Shown piece after piece: positions 56,301 through 64,000 of a stretch of DNA of 64,000 bases (the stretch's first letter is position 1; each line of letters opens with the position of its first letter). Made by a program: the position numbers and the translations under genes. The notes beneath the pieces were generated by a model. The model had not been told where the DNA came from. It was given only the letters and a program-made list of their open reading frames with translations, and did no database searches. The DNA is from Hyaloperonospora brassicae (Eukaryota; Oomycota; Peronosporomycetes; Peronosporales; Peronosporaceae), in NCBI GenBank assembly GCA_947650285.1, contig CANTFL010000204.1, forward strand, positions 233,501 to 297,500, given 5' to 3'.

Positions 56301-56905
56301 CGACGTCGTGCTGCAATGATCGCGCCAACGTTGGACGTGCCCGACTTGAGCGCGAGTGTCGTCGCATTGTCCACGTTGTCAAGACTCGTGTTGCGTAGAC
56401 TGGACGATAGCACGCGGGCCCCAGCTGCTGCTTCCGACGTCGCGTCCGTCTCACTGGGTGCAGCACGCGCGTTCTGCTGGCTGCTCGTGGCGTTCACCCC
56501 CAGAGATCGGACGGCCGCGAACGCCGTGCCCTTGGCCCGCTCGTCGCTGAGCTCGTCCGACCCGAAGCGTTTCAAAGTCGTCGCAGCTCTGCTGCTGTCC
56601 AGCTCGTCGTCTTCCGATCGGCCGTTCAGCGCCTCTTCGTCGTCGTCCTCTTCGTCGTCTTCGTCGTCGTCGTCGTCTTCCTCTTCTTCCTCATCATCGA
56701 CTGCGACCGCTCGCTCTCCTTCGCGAGTCGCCTCTGCACGGCAGTGACCGAGCGCCACGTCGTCGTCCTCTTCGTCCGACGCGTCTTCGTCGTCATCCGA
56801 CGCCGACTGGAGGTTGCTCTTGAACACCAGCAGCGCCTTCTTGCGCTCCGTGGCGTCGTCCCTCGCGGTCGTTGCGGCTGCCTCCGTCTCCACGACGTCC
56901 GCCAT
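53348..56905 (-). CDS. PHD-finger protein with three divergent homeodomains
   Basis: A single-exon reading frame of 1,185 aa. An acidic N-terminus includes a 30-residue Asp/Glu run (70-91). PHD finger at 209-256 (CEVC, CVQC, YHTSC, CPDC; C4HC3), which would read histone H3 tails. Homeodomain 1 about 518-585 (SSKQIQKLEEWYQR, VKQIRIWFDNRRAKER). Homeodomain 2 about 889-956 (FSLAQLVKLEKYFHKE, YKQIRCWFYKRRSA). Homeodomain 3 about 1,051-1,118 (NMKQLATIIEEYEKNP, KQQIATWFANRRAKER). All three have insertions between helices 1 and 2/3. A chromatin-linked transcription factor is inferred. A GTG frame extension upstream (to 56,929) is ignored. Convergent with the exonuclease-fold gene, 135 bp apart. Confidence 0.88.
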   Translation of the reverse strand: MADVVETEAAATTARDDATERKKALLVFKSNLQSASDDDEDASDEEDDDVALGHCRAEATREGERAVAVDDEEEEEDDDDDEDDEEDDDEEALNGRSEDDELDSSRAATTLKRFGSDELSDERAKGTAFAAVRSLGVNATSSQQNARAAPSETDATSEAAAGARVLSSSLRNTSLDNVDNATTLALKSGTSNVGAIIAARRRTTARKECEVCHEPRNGRRALLCVQCKCMYHTSCFRQQFSKTVQGSNRQWRCPDCEPTSASDPTEDPLATGQQKQEHVDPSVSKNRGSRVVKSYVVTNRSKMDNDGKAGQLEGSLGAATDTEVQRLTDLALRGGKNMNATILEQTGEMLHITQALTKEIDTIMGSAWLERPGGTVTRQSVSGQPQAQELPPPPFLLVPASSSSQTCSADATHVSVSGNNTRAGGSNGHNSDAWNDTASSNVSEKDVLLRRVHNGLNSLKQLLEQLQVTGIQFEVDLIRKVRAIPNQDRKVALHNGAKSSSGTASRFATGTKGKSGASRLYSSKQIQKLEEWYQRSSRPESSEIHSMYRIINCSDYADPELQPEGISVKQIRIWFDNRRAKERLDYMRLKMKDISTTDMDADSVKKMKAAYIDEAKEVLEARVSRMRENGQGSGPVVDAADLALIENTTDQSLHGKALNVGFPGTGKGTLSMLSANKEGIDSLRLPGSAGSTSLKKRIRIDYVASVRKAIKDARDAGKSDEETKALRTAAIERARERLHVPYKNARTGPSKPLGKEEVSHIKMRMLQLLEEDAPAEELTDIIELLLSLIIPYTVLVESGIQQQLDLILVAHKDNKELVRQTKRLQEEFNFIVDNGDAPSVVAAMAGETSASKKRKEKPRSLLLNMETESLPGTPGSSPTSGPTPSPESRRPRVKFSLAQLVKLEKYFHKEDTPSKKKLDKIAARLNGIASLDPSSDAAQRSIDYKQIRCWFYKRRSANQPPQALSGADLHIDNAVSSSSCASDTESDDDNKSEKGSVVKRTAPSGDDKRSVKRLKLETPVQSASFGASAAETEEAMAVDSDGESAGGVHAGRVFNMKQLATIIEEYEKNPRPTVARLEEVLKVLNRVDHTDEHSADSTGVTKQQIATWFANRRAKERLDLLKMTRAGGARESSGSNSDGHEREQEEPGARSAGPVGRGHVVVVGGGGGGVQQTVDKTGGMKPMHE

Positions 56906-59789
56906 CGACAGGTAAGTCAAGTCGCCCACCGCTCAGTCCCTCAGTCAGTAACTCCCTCAACACGTCTGTCCCGTAGCCCCTTCACCCCTCAGTCCCTCAG
57001 TCCCTCAGTCCCTTCGGTGGTCGCTCTCTTCGTCGCCCGTCTCGTTCTCGCGCTCTCTCTTTGTGTTGTAAGCAATCGACGGACCGAACGGAGAAGATTC
57101 GAGTTCACGCGCTGGCCATTTATTTCGACTGAAAGTGCCATTTGGTGGTACCCACCGCGTGTCGCCCGTGACAGAGCGGAGACGCGTCCTTTTTGTGCGT
57201 TTTTTTGGGTCAACGGCTCGTTCGATGCTTTTTCAGTATCAGGCGCCGCGGCGGCAGCAGCAGCTTAGACGTTGAAGCAAAGCGCACATTAGGTGGGGTC
57301 GTGAGCGACTTGTGTAGCAGTGCCATCGCTGCTCGATCTCCGATTCGCACGACAGCTCATACTGCACAAAGTCTCGGAACGACCGCTTGTTCGTTTCGTC
57401 GACGTCGATCGTCAATGATCTCGAGACGCTGACCGTATCGAGCGCGCAGAAAACTATCACACGGCCCCTCGTTTTCTGCAGCGTTCTCGGCCGGTGCACA
57501 CAAGGGAGACGCGAGCACGGAGCCTGCTTTGCGTCGATAGCGACGGCAACTCGATAGAGGAGCAAAGGAAGAAGAGGAGGAAGGAGGAGAGACGTCCTGA
57601 AAAAGACGCCTCAGAGGCGTAGAGACCGGTAAGACTCGTCCTGGTCAACGCGAGGGTGGACGCTCGGAGACGCTCGCAGGCTGTTGCGACAAACGAGAGA
57701 CGGCTTCAACGGGAAGGAAGCGAGGACGGGCAGTAGGCAGACATGGCCGATCACGACCGTTGCGGAGGCTCCGTACGACAACCAAACAGACTTGTGCTGT
57801 ACTGAAGGAGGCTTTAGAAAGCACGGCACGGCACGTGGCTGTCCGTGCACATCTACGTTCGCGCGTGTGATTCAACTCGGTGAGCACAAGGAAGCAAGAC
57901 AAGGTGAAGACCAGGAGGGGCCCCGAGCGCATGGTAGACGAGCACTGTCGTTGCAGACGCAGTCTTGATGGACTGATAGGGTTCGAAACCACTGACCGAC
58001 GTACGCATCGTCAACAGCCGGTAAAGGTCCTGTCGTCCTCGGCGCGTGACATGTCGAGATTTGCTGAATTCCGGCCAGGCACAATCATCCGAATACCCGC
58101 ACGTGCCCTCCACGCGTCTCGGGATGATTTGGATGACGGCAGATATGTGTTTGTGCACGACACCGCCGTCATCAGCTTCCCGCGCATGATGCTAAGGACA
58201 ACGCCGTATACCCGATTCGAGTCATCGACTCTTTTGCAGCGAACAAGCCTTGATGCCCCATCAAGCTGCTGAATCAGTCATCGTGATGCTCGGCTACGGC
58301 AGCCATTCCACTGGCTGATCGGAGGAAAGAGAAGCTCGATGGCTCTGTCGTCTAATGGGTTGCCCCGACACCAACATAGAGACCAGCATTCGTAGAATGA
58401 ACGACCCCATGTTGCTGCCCATTGTTTCAGCGTTAGTTCGCTGCGATCTTTATCGAGGCCATTTGGTGCGATAGGACGCTCGAGGTTCTCCAGGCGCAAG
58501 GAAAGACGCACAGTTGGTCGCGAGGCCGCAACTGGCCAGATACGAGTCCGTGCGCCGACCGGTTTCCAGCATCATTTGGATTGGAATTGATGCGGTCGAC
58601 ACTCATCGTTGGTATGAGGAATGTGTCGCCATGAACACGTGTGCCTAGGACACCGATACGAAGTCGCCCCGCAGACGATCGTATCGAATGAAGTGGTCAC
58701 ATGTAGTACAATCGTCGGTGTCAAGAAAGACCAGGGTATGTAGTAGGGATCTAGCATGATGTCGCGCGCAAGTAGAACATCCTAGCAACAGGTAGATCGC
58801 CATATGCACAGGTAAGTCGCCAATGGGTCTGAGTTACAGCGGTCCGTTCTACACATTGACAAAGCTCACGGTCGCAACTTCTAGACGTCCATCATATACT
58901 TCAGTTGATAGAAAAGAGCTCTCTCTCTCTCTCTCTCAAAGCATTCCGGAATAGGAAAATGACTCGAGACCGATATACACGGATCCGTTCGGATTGGGAT
59001 TGGCAGGCGTGGAACGGGCTATGCGCTATGAGGTGCGAAGTAGCGTGACCACGACAACCCCTTTTCTTCTCGCTCTGGAAGATCTGCCGCGACTTTGAAA
59101 GTCCGGGTGCGGATGTCGCGCGTCGCTTCCAAATTATCATTTCCATGCGAACTGAACCCCCGAGTTGACAAGCACTGGGGCTATCAAAGGTAGCCAGCGA
59201 ACGTTCAACTTTTTCGAGGCCATCCTGACGAGACGTTTATGTACGCGCAAGTGAGCGACGAGCCGTAAACGGAGCAGTGTCACCGAACCAGCTTTTGGGC
59301 GCAGCAAATTGAGTAACGTTCCTGCGTGCGGACATCACCATCGAAGGAAGCATCACGTACTTCCGGGAAACAAGTGTGCGACACACATCTGAGCTATCGC
59401 AGAGCAAGAGTAGCGCTGCGTCAGCACGATAGTACAAGAATCACGTGTCCTGTTATGCCAAAGCGTCCTTGCGGGCGATGTCGACAGCCTTCGCTGGTGA
59501 CGAGCCCTGCACAACCACCGGACTCGGGGAGGACTCGGCGATAGGAACCAGGCTAATGATATGTCAGCCATCCAGCAATCACTGGAAGTTCAAGCGACAT
59601 GTCGGCCTCTCTCCTATCATATGCTGGGTACGCCGTTGTGACGAAGACAGGCCGAGGAGACGACGGGAGAAATTTCAGGAACTAGCTAGCATCTGTACAG
59701 TGCCGGCTCTATGGTTGGAGCCGCACAACGAGCGGACTTGTGGTCTGCATTCTGCAAGTCACCCACTCAACGTCAAGCCCATCGAGACA
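56906..59789. other. Long intergenic region between the homeodomain and effector genes
   Basis: 2.9 kb. An 8-bp unit CCCTCAGT is repeated about four times at 56,984-57,013 near the homeodomain gene's 5' end. Frames that look weakly coding: 57,565-57,239 minus and about 58,050-58,272 plus (RFAEFRPGTIIRIPARALHA, DDLDDGRYVFVHDTAVIS). A CT microsatellite lies at 58,917-58,937. No gene can be supported with confidence. Confidence 0.4.
58050..58272 (+). pseudogene. Weak coding remnant
   Basis: The frame from the ATG at 58,051 gives MSRFAEFRPGTIIRIPARAL, then SRDDLDDGRYVFVHDTAVIS and SFPRMMLRTTPYTRF, a protein-like composition with regular hydrophobic pattern. It ends at 58,272 without a recognised family. 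The flanks show no continuing frame. Confidence 0.25.
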
Positions 59790-61121
59790 ATGCAGCCCCT
59801 ATACATCATGCTCGTGGCTTCATCCCTAGCACGTGTCGACAGTGCCACGGAAGCCGCAAGCTCAAACGCTGTAGCCCACCATTACCTAGCAACTGTCCAC
59901 TCACTTGCCGGTAATGAGGACACTATCCTGCCCGAGAAGTTGCTGAAGTCAAACGGAACCGCGGCGGACGACGGAGTGAGGACGATTGGGGGTGCTGACA
60001 CCGTGGCGCAAAAGATGATGGCACTTTGGCCAAAGATGCAAGGAAAGAGTTGGAGCGGCTCGTTCAGCAAATTATCGAAGGACGTACCTGCCACTCAAGA
60101 CGGTGTCATTGCCATCCTGGAACACGCAAAGATGAAGAATCTGGTGCGCCTCTACCCGAACAAAGACCTGATCACGGAATTTGTGACTATGCTTGAACAC
60201 GATCATCTGGCGCTGGCGCTGGCGCTTGCTCGTGCAAAAACATCGCCCAATACGGATGTCAAGGAAATTGCAGAACTCTTGTCGAAACAGCATTTTGAGC
60301 TCTTGCGTAAAGACGTAAAAACTAACGCTGGCATGTTCGAGTGCTTGGAACTCGACAAAACAAAGGCGGAAGAATATCTCAATTTTGACCTGAAGATAAG
60401 CGCCTTAGAAGGCTTCATCGCGTCCCGTCGAGCAGAAGCCGTGACCGATAAGGGCAAACTGAAGATCAGAGCCTCGGGCGATACCATCGCGTCCCGCCAA
60501 ACAGAAACGACGACCGAGAAGGACGAACTGATAGAGACCTTGACGGAAGGTTTTGGTGGCTTGAACGAATTGTTACGCGTCATAGATGGCGCGAGACTGT
60601 CGGGGAATATGAACGCGCTGTCGACGGCGAGACGTCTGTCGCAAAAAATGCATGTTGATTGGGATAATCGTATGATATCACCAGCGGATGTTGTGGTCTT
60701 GTTGAAGCTAATAGATGGACCGATAGCTTGGACAGGTGAGAAGCTGAGCACTCTTTCAGCGTACATTTCATACAAATCAGACGTTTTGCACGCCACGACG
60801 CAGCATTTGTTCGATGTACTATACGAAGGGTTTGAAAAATTCTTTCGAAGTGACAAAGAACTAGCTGCCATGCTGGTACGGATGATGCCGACGTCAACAG
60901 ATCTACTACGTCTGCTTTTCGCCCGTTGGATGAAGATTGACAAGTTCACCCCGGACAATGTGTTTGGCAAGCGTTTACAAAAACTAGATCGCGAGGACGC
61001 AGATCAGCTGCAGAAGAAGTTTGGTAAATTTTATGAAGCAGAACTTGCAAAGAAAGAAAAACCTATGCCGACTGGTCAGTTACAAGCGCGTAAGATGTAT
61101 CAACACACGCCTGTTGGGTAG
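59790..61121 (+). CDS. Secreted WY-fold effector candidate with a degenerate RxLR
   Basis: 443 aa from ATG 59,790. A short signal peptide (MQPLYIMLVASSLA, cleavage near residue 18) is followed, at the position where RxLR-dEER normally lies, by KLLK (50-53) and an acidic DDG patch (60-62). The rest is helical with WY-type repeats: W291 DNRMISPADVVVLLKL with Y325/Y328, and W380 MKIDKFTPDNVFGKRL with Y414. WY modules are the fold of Peronosporales RxLR effectors, which act inside host plant cells. A 23-residue duplication (209-254) is present. The frame is open upstream to 59,445, but the signal peptide fixes the start. Single exon, gene-sparse surroundings. Target unknown. Confidence 0.75.
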   Translation: MQPLYIMLVASSLARVDSATEAASSNAVAHHYLATVHSLAGNEDTILPEKLLKSNGTAADDGVRTIGGADTVAQKMMALWPKMQGKSWSGSFSKLSKDVPATQDGVIAILEHAKMKNLVRLYPNKDLITEFVTMLEHDHLALALALARAKTSPNTDVKEIAELLSKQHFELLRKDVKTNAGMFECLELDKTKAEEYLNFDLKISALEGFIASRRAEAVTDKGKLKIRASGDTIASRQTETTTEKDELIETLTEGFGGLNELLRVIDGARLSGNMNALSTARRLSQKMHVDWDNRMISPADVVVLLKLIDGPIAWTGEKLSTLSAYISYKSDVLHATTQHLFDVLYEGFEKFFRSDKELAAMLVRMMPTSTDLLRLLFARWMKIDKFTPDNVFGKRLQKLDREDADQLQKKFGKFYEAELAKKEKPMPTGQLQARKMYQHTPVG

Positions 61122-62359
61122 GAGGTAGCTCCACGTTTAACATTGTACATTTCAAATATATTCATTACTTAAAGCAATCACCAATATTTCTTTTAGATTC
61201 GCATTTGTTTGTAAGTTACACCGTGGTGTCTTGCATCGAGACACATGTTCAAAACTGCACAACAACAAACGTGAGGCCGAGGCACCTTCGTGCATCTACC
61301 GATCTACCATCAATGCCGCAAGCGATACCACTATCAAACTATGACAGAACACAACAGCTTCTGCTCTTTGTAAAGCGTTAGCCAGTACGCCGCCACAACT
61401 CCGAAATAAACGCTCGATGCAGATGTCCAATGCGCGAGCGGCACGCCACCACAAAGATTGTGGATGGGTGCAACGTATCGTCAAGAGAGCATCATCTCGA
61501 TGATACGTTGCGCCCGTCACACTAGTCACGTGGTAGAGACTAGCGCAAGCATTGCTAGCGAGGCATTATTCGACTCTGCTATCCAAATTTTGCTCCGCGC
61601 GCCAGTGCCAATATTACAGCTCAATTGAGACGATGCTATACTTTGTGCTTATTATGAGGTTAGAGATAACTTCTTTTTTATGTTGTCGCTTCAACCTCGG
61701 CTATTTTTGTGGGTTTTTACCGATACAATCAATTTGCGCTACATTTCTAGTAATTTTTTCTATAAGTCTGACGATATTATATATTGTCTTAATTGACGAT
61801 ACCATATATTGTCTTAATTGACAATGTTGTGTAATGTTTATCTTCTTAAGTAAATATTGATGGAATACTGCCTTCGAAGGTAATATTTCGCACCGCTCCA
61901 CTTGTTGATGGATTGGGGCCAGTAGATTAACCTACTAAACCATCAACCGCTGCTAGACATGCGCAATACATGCTGAGCGAATAGCTACATTTGATATTTT
62001 TGTAGTTTGAGACAGCTGTAAGTAGAATCGACGGAGGTTTTATAAGAGGTGAAGCGCTATTAAACAGTTTTCCTTTTTACCAAGCGTCTCTGCTCAGAAG
62101 ATGATCTTTCCTCTGCACGTACTGTACACGTGAGGTTGCGAGGCACCCTGCCTGCACGGTGTCAGTGCATGTTACTTGTACAGTGCCAGTACAAGTGGAG
62201 GGTGCTCCGTCTAAACGGAAGTGGATTTGCGATGTGTGGAGATGTGACCACTTCTACAGTATCAATGTGAGTGAGTGAGAAAGTGAGGTATATTTGGGTA
62301 CGCTTACGACCTACTAGATCCCGTCACCCGGCAACAAGATTACCGGGGTGACTGCTACT
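61122..62359. other. AT-rich intergenic region
   Basis: No gene seen. A 25-bp unit (GACGATATTATATATTGTC...) is duplicated at 61,770-61,819. AT content rises markedly at 61,640-61,900. It separates the effector from retroelement debris. Confidence 0.5.
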
Positions 62360-63145
62360 TTATATACTAGATAGCACTAGGTCTCGAACATCAGAACGCC
62401 TACGCGCAGACTCCTGTCGCGAGATGATCAGGTTCCTTGGTGTCAGTACGGGGCCCTGTATGACGTATTGTTCGGCCTGGGAGGTCTCCAACCAATGATT
62501 GACATCAGAATAAAGGAAAGTCGTGGCCTCCTGGACTAGAACGGGGTTAGAAGAAGCGTGCGCTTGAACCAAAGCTCCTGTGTCCATAGCGATATTCGCC
62601 AGTCGATCCGCCATTTTGTTGTAGGTGCGATAATGATGTCCCCAGCTGGAGACATCGATATTGTTAGCGATGGCGATTGCTTCGGTGAATAACTGCACTA
62701 AGTGTTGCTTGCGTGGAGGATGTCGTGTTCGGAGTTGCGCAAGCACAAGGGCGCTGTCCTATATGACATGCAGGGCTAAGTAGTCGCCGGTCTTTGATTG
62801 CCGAAGACCGTGGACAATCCCCCAGTATTCAGCGATATTGTTAGTAGTATCGAGAGAGGCATAGGCCACGCTCGCTACCCACAAAACGCATGCTGCGTGC
62901 GTCGGAACGTGGAGTCGGACAATAACAGATCCAGCTCCGCCTGGACCTGGATTTCCGCGGGATCGTCCATCGAAAAAGAGGAGGTAAAGCACTCCTGGGC
63001 ACCGCTCGATAGGGCGTACGCGCAACAAAGGAGGTTCGTCGGAGCAGAGGAGGGTATCAGCCAAGGCCGACCGTACCTGTTCAAACATTTGCCCGTCCTC
63101 CCCCACGTCGGGCTGGTAGGTTGATCCACAAAACCTTCGAAGCAA
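62360..63145 (-). pseudogene. Retroelement-type RNase H1 pseudogene with one in-frame stop
   Basis: The frame keeps LYLLFFDGRSRGNPGPGGAG (first catalytic Asp), NNIAEYWGIVHGLR (Glu), then a TAG at 62,761-62,759 directly before DSALVLAQLRTRHPP (Asp), and YNKMADRLANIAMD (last Asp). All four active-site residues of a type 1 RNase H survive and the frame is unbroken apart from that stop. C-terminal tail HWLETSQAEQYVIQGP. This RNase H type is common in oomycete retroelements. It ends about 60 bp from an LTR at 63,206. Confidence 0.8.
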
Positions 63146-63205
63146 CCGGCGAAAGATAGTCTTGGAGCTAGCTGTGTGAACATCCTGTGATAGAGATGGG
63201 TCTTC

Positions 63206-64000
63206 TGTGGTGGAGTCGATATCACAAAATCGTTATGTGAGGGTCGATCTTCCACTTGCCCAGACTTGCCGACTCACGGAGGGGGCACTCCGATCCTTGC
63301 CTTGTTGTATAGCCTTGTGCTCACCCTGTGTACCTGTGGCAAAGTCGATCTCAAAAAATCGCTTGTGTGAGGGTCGAACTTCCACTTGCCCAGACTTGCC
63401 GACTCACGGAGGGGGTACTCCGGTCCATGCATTGCTGTATAACCTTGTGCTCACTTTGTGTACCCGTCGGTTGGGCTGACTTGACCTCTTCGTAACGGCC
63501 TTAAGAGATGTCGATCTCGCTGAGAGGTTGGGTTGAGAGTTCGCTTCCGGTGCGGAAATCTTCACACCACGAACGGGGTTCTGCGATCTTGGTCTTGAGG
63601 CGCGGCGATCTCTATTTGAAGATGTCGCGATCTCGATCTTGAATCACACCGATCTCGATTCGTCTTCGGGATCGGGAGCTTTGCTGTGCGGTAATCTTCA
63701 CTCAGCAAATAGTAGTATTGCGTCGATCTTGCCTTGGGATCGGTCCGATCTTGTCTTGGGATCGGCCGATGTTGTCGAAAGTGCGCAGTGTAACAGATAG
63801 GCCTTGCGCTTCGCCATAATGAAACGTGCCGATCTGTCCGGTAGATCGTCTTGGTCTTGCTCGGTCTTGTCTTGAACTCCTTGTTCAGATCTTCTACTAC
63901 TTGAGCCGTCTCGCGATCTTGTGTCCAAAATTCTTCTCCTTTGTTGTGTGGCTGCTACCCTAGTAGCTGAGTTGAGTGTGAGTACTTGATCGATCCGGGC
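63206..64000 (-). repeat. LTR of the element 1/2 family, running off the window
   Basis: The left end CTCCACCACA (63,215-63,206) equals the element 1 LTR terminus. Internal blocks match 11.26-11.84 kb, including TGCGGAAATCTTCACACC near 63,557 and CTTGAGCCGTCTCGCGATC near 63,900 (also 11,626). No TGG primer site follows the left end, so it is a 3' or solo LTR. A tandem 130-bp duplication and a dense cluster of GATC sites are included. The outer end lies beyond 64,000. Confidence 0.65.
63212..63471. repeat. Tandem duplication of 130 bp inside the LTR
   Basis: Two copies, about 63,212-63,341 and 63,342-63,471, share a long block with TCCACTTGCCCAGACTTGCC at 63,251 and 63,381 and GACTCACGGAGGGGG at 63,271 and 63,401. 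Divergence is low (about one difference per ten bases), so the duplication is fairly recent. Elements 1 and 2 have a single copy. Confidence 0.85.

Noticed and set aside
56208..56747. Ser-rich plus-strand frame with a long poly-Ser tail
   Set aside because: It is the antisense of the Asp/Glu run of the homeodomain protein.
57645..57992. Minus-strand frame with a signal-peptide-like start (MRSGPLLVFTLSCFLVL)
   Set aside because: The body is low-quality Arg/Ser/Leu sequence in three overlapping open frames, with no WY or other motif; a chance hydrophobic stretch is more likely.

Overview
The window is nuclear DNA from an oomycete, most likely a Peronosporales species (Phytophthora or a downy mildew). 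The signs are degenerate oomycete-type Ty3/Gypsy retrotransposons, compact genes with short (58-175 bp) GT-AG introns and intergenic gaps of 70-250 bp, and a secreted WY-type effector candidate. It has two parts: a repeat-dominated left third (about 1-30.9 kb) and a gene-dense block (about 31-61 kb). The last 1.7 kb returns to retroelement debris.

Left third. Three broken Gypsy elements lie side by side. Element 1 (minus strand, about 3.2-11.84 kb) has a 5' LTR, a tRNA-like primer binding site, gag, protease, RT, integrase and a chromodomain remnant. Element 2 (plus strand, about 12.46-21.42 kb) has protease, RT, RNase H, integrase, a chromodomain and an LTR. Downstream of each chromodomain, on the opposite strand, sits a decayed coiled-coil reading frame (0.1-2.6 kb for element 1, 20.1-18.4 kb for element 2). 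This suggests an element family with an antisense accessory gene between pol and the 3' LTR. Element 3 (plus strand, about 21.45-30.9 kb) belongs to a different lineage. It is full of short perfect hairpins and is followed by 48-bp and 15-bp tandem arrays.

Gene block, left to right. RAP1-like telomere protein (-); C1/C2-domain membrane protein with an apparent frameshift in an A9 run (-); small unknown gene (+); degraded Trp/Cys-rich remnant (+); J-domain protein (-); weak coding remnants; mitochondrial-type coiled-coil protein resembling ribosomal protein mS26 (+); V-ATPase subunit B (+); SS18/SSXT-domain coactivator (-); possible small membrane protein (+); STK16-like kinase (-); 5'-3' exonuclease-fold protein with a degenerate H3TH (+); PHD protein with three homeodomains (-); WY effector candidate (+). 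Exon structures were deduced by hand from splice signals and phase; in every multi-exon call the phases close exactly. The genes are mostly unrelated housekeeping or nuclear functions arranged as divergent and convergent pairs.

Right end. An AT-rich spacer is followed by a retroelement RNase H pseudogene with one in-frame stop, then a GATC-rich LTR of the element 1/2 family that runs off the window.
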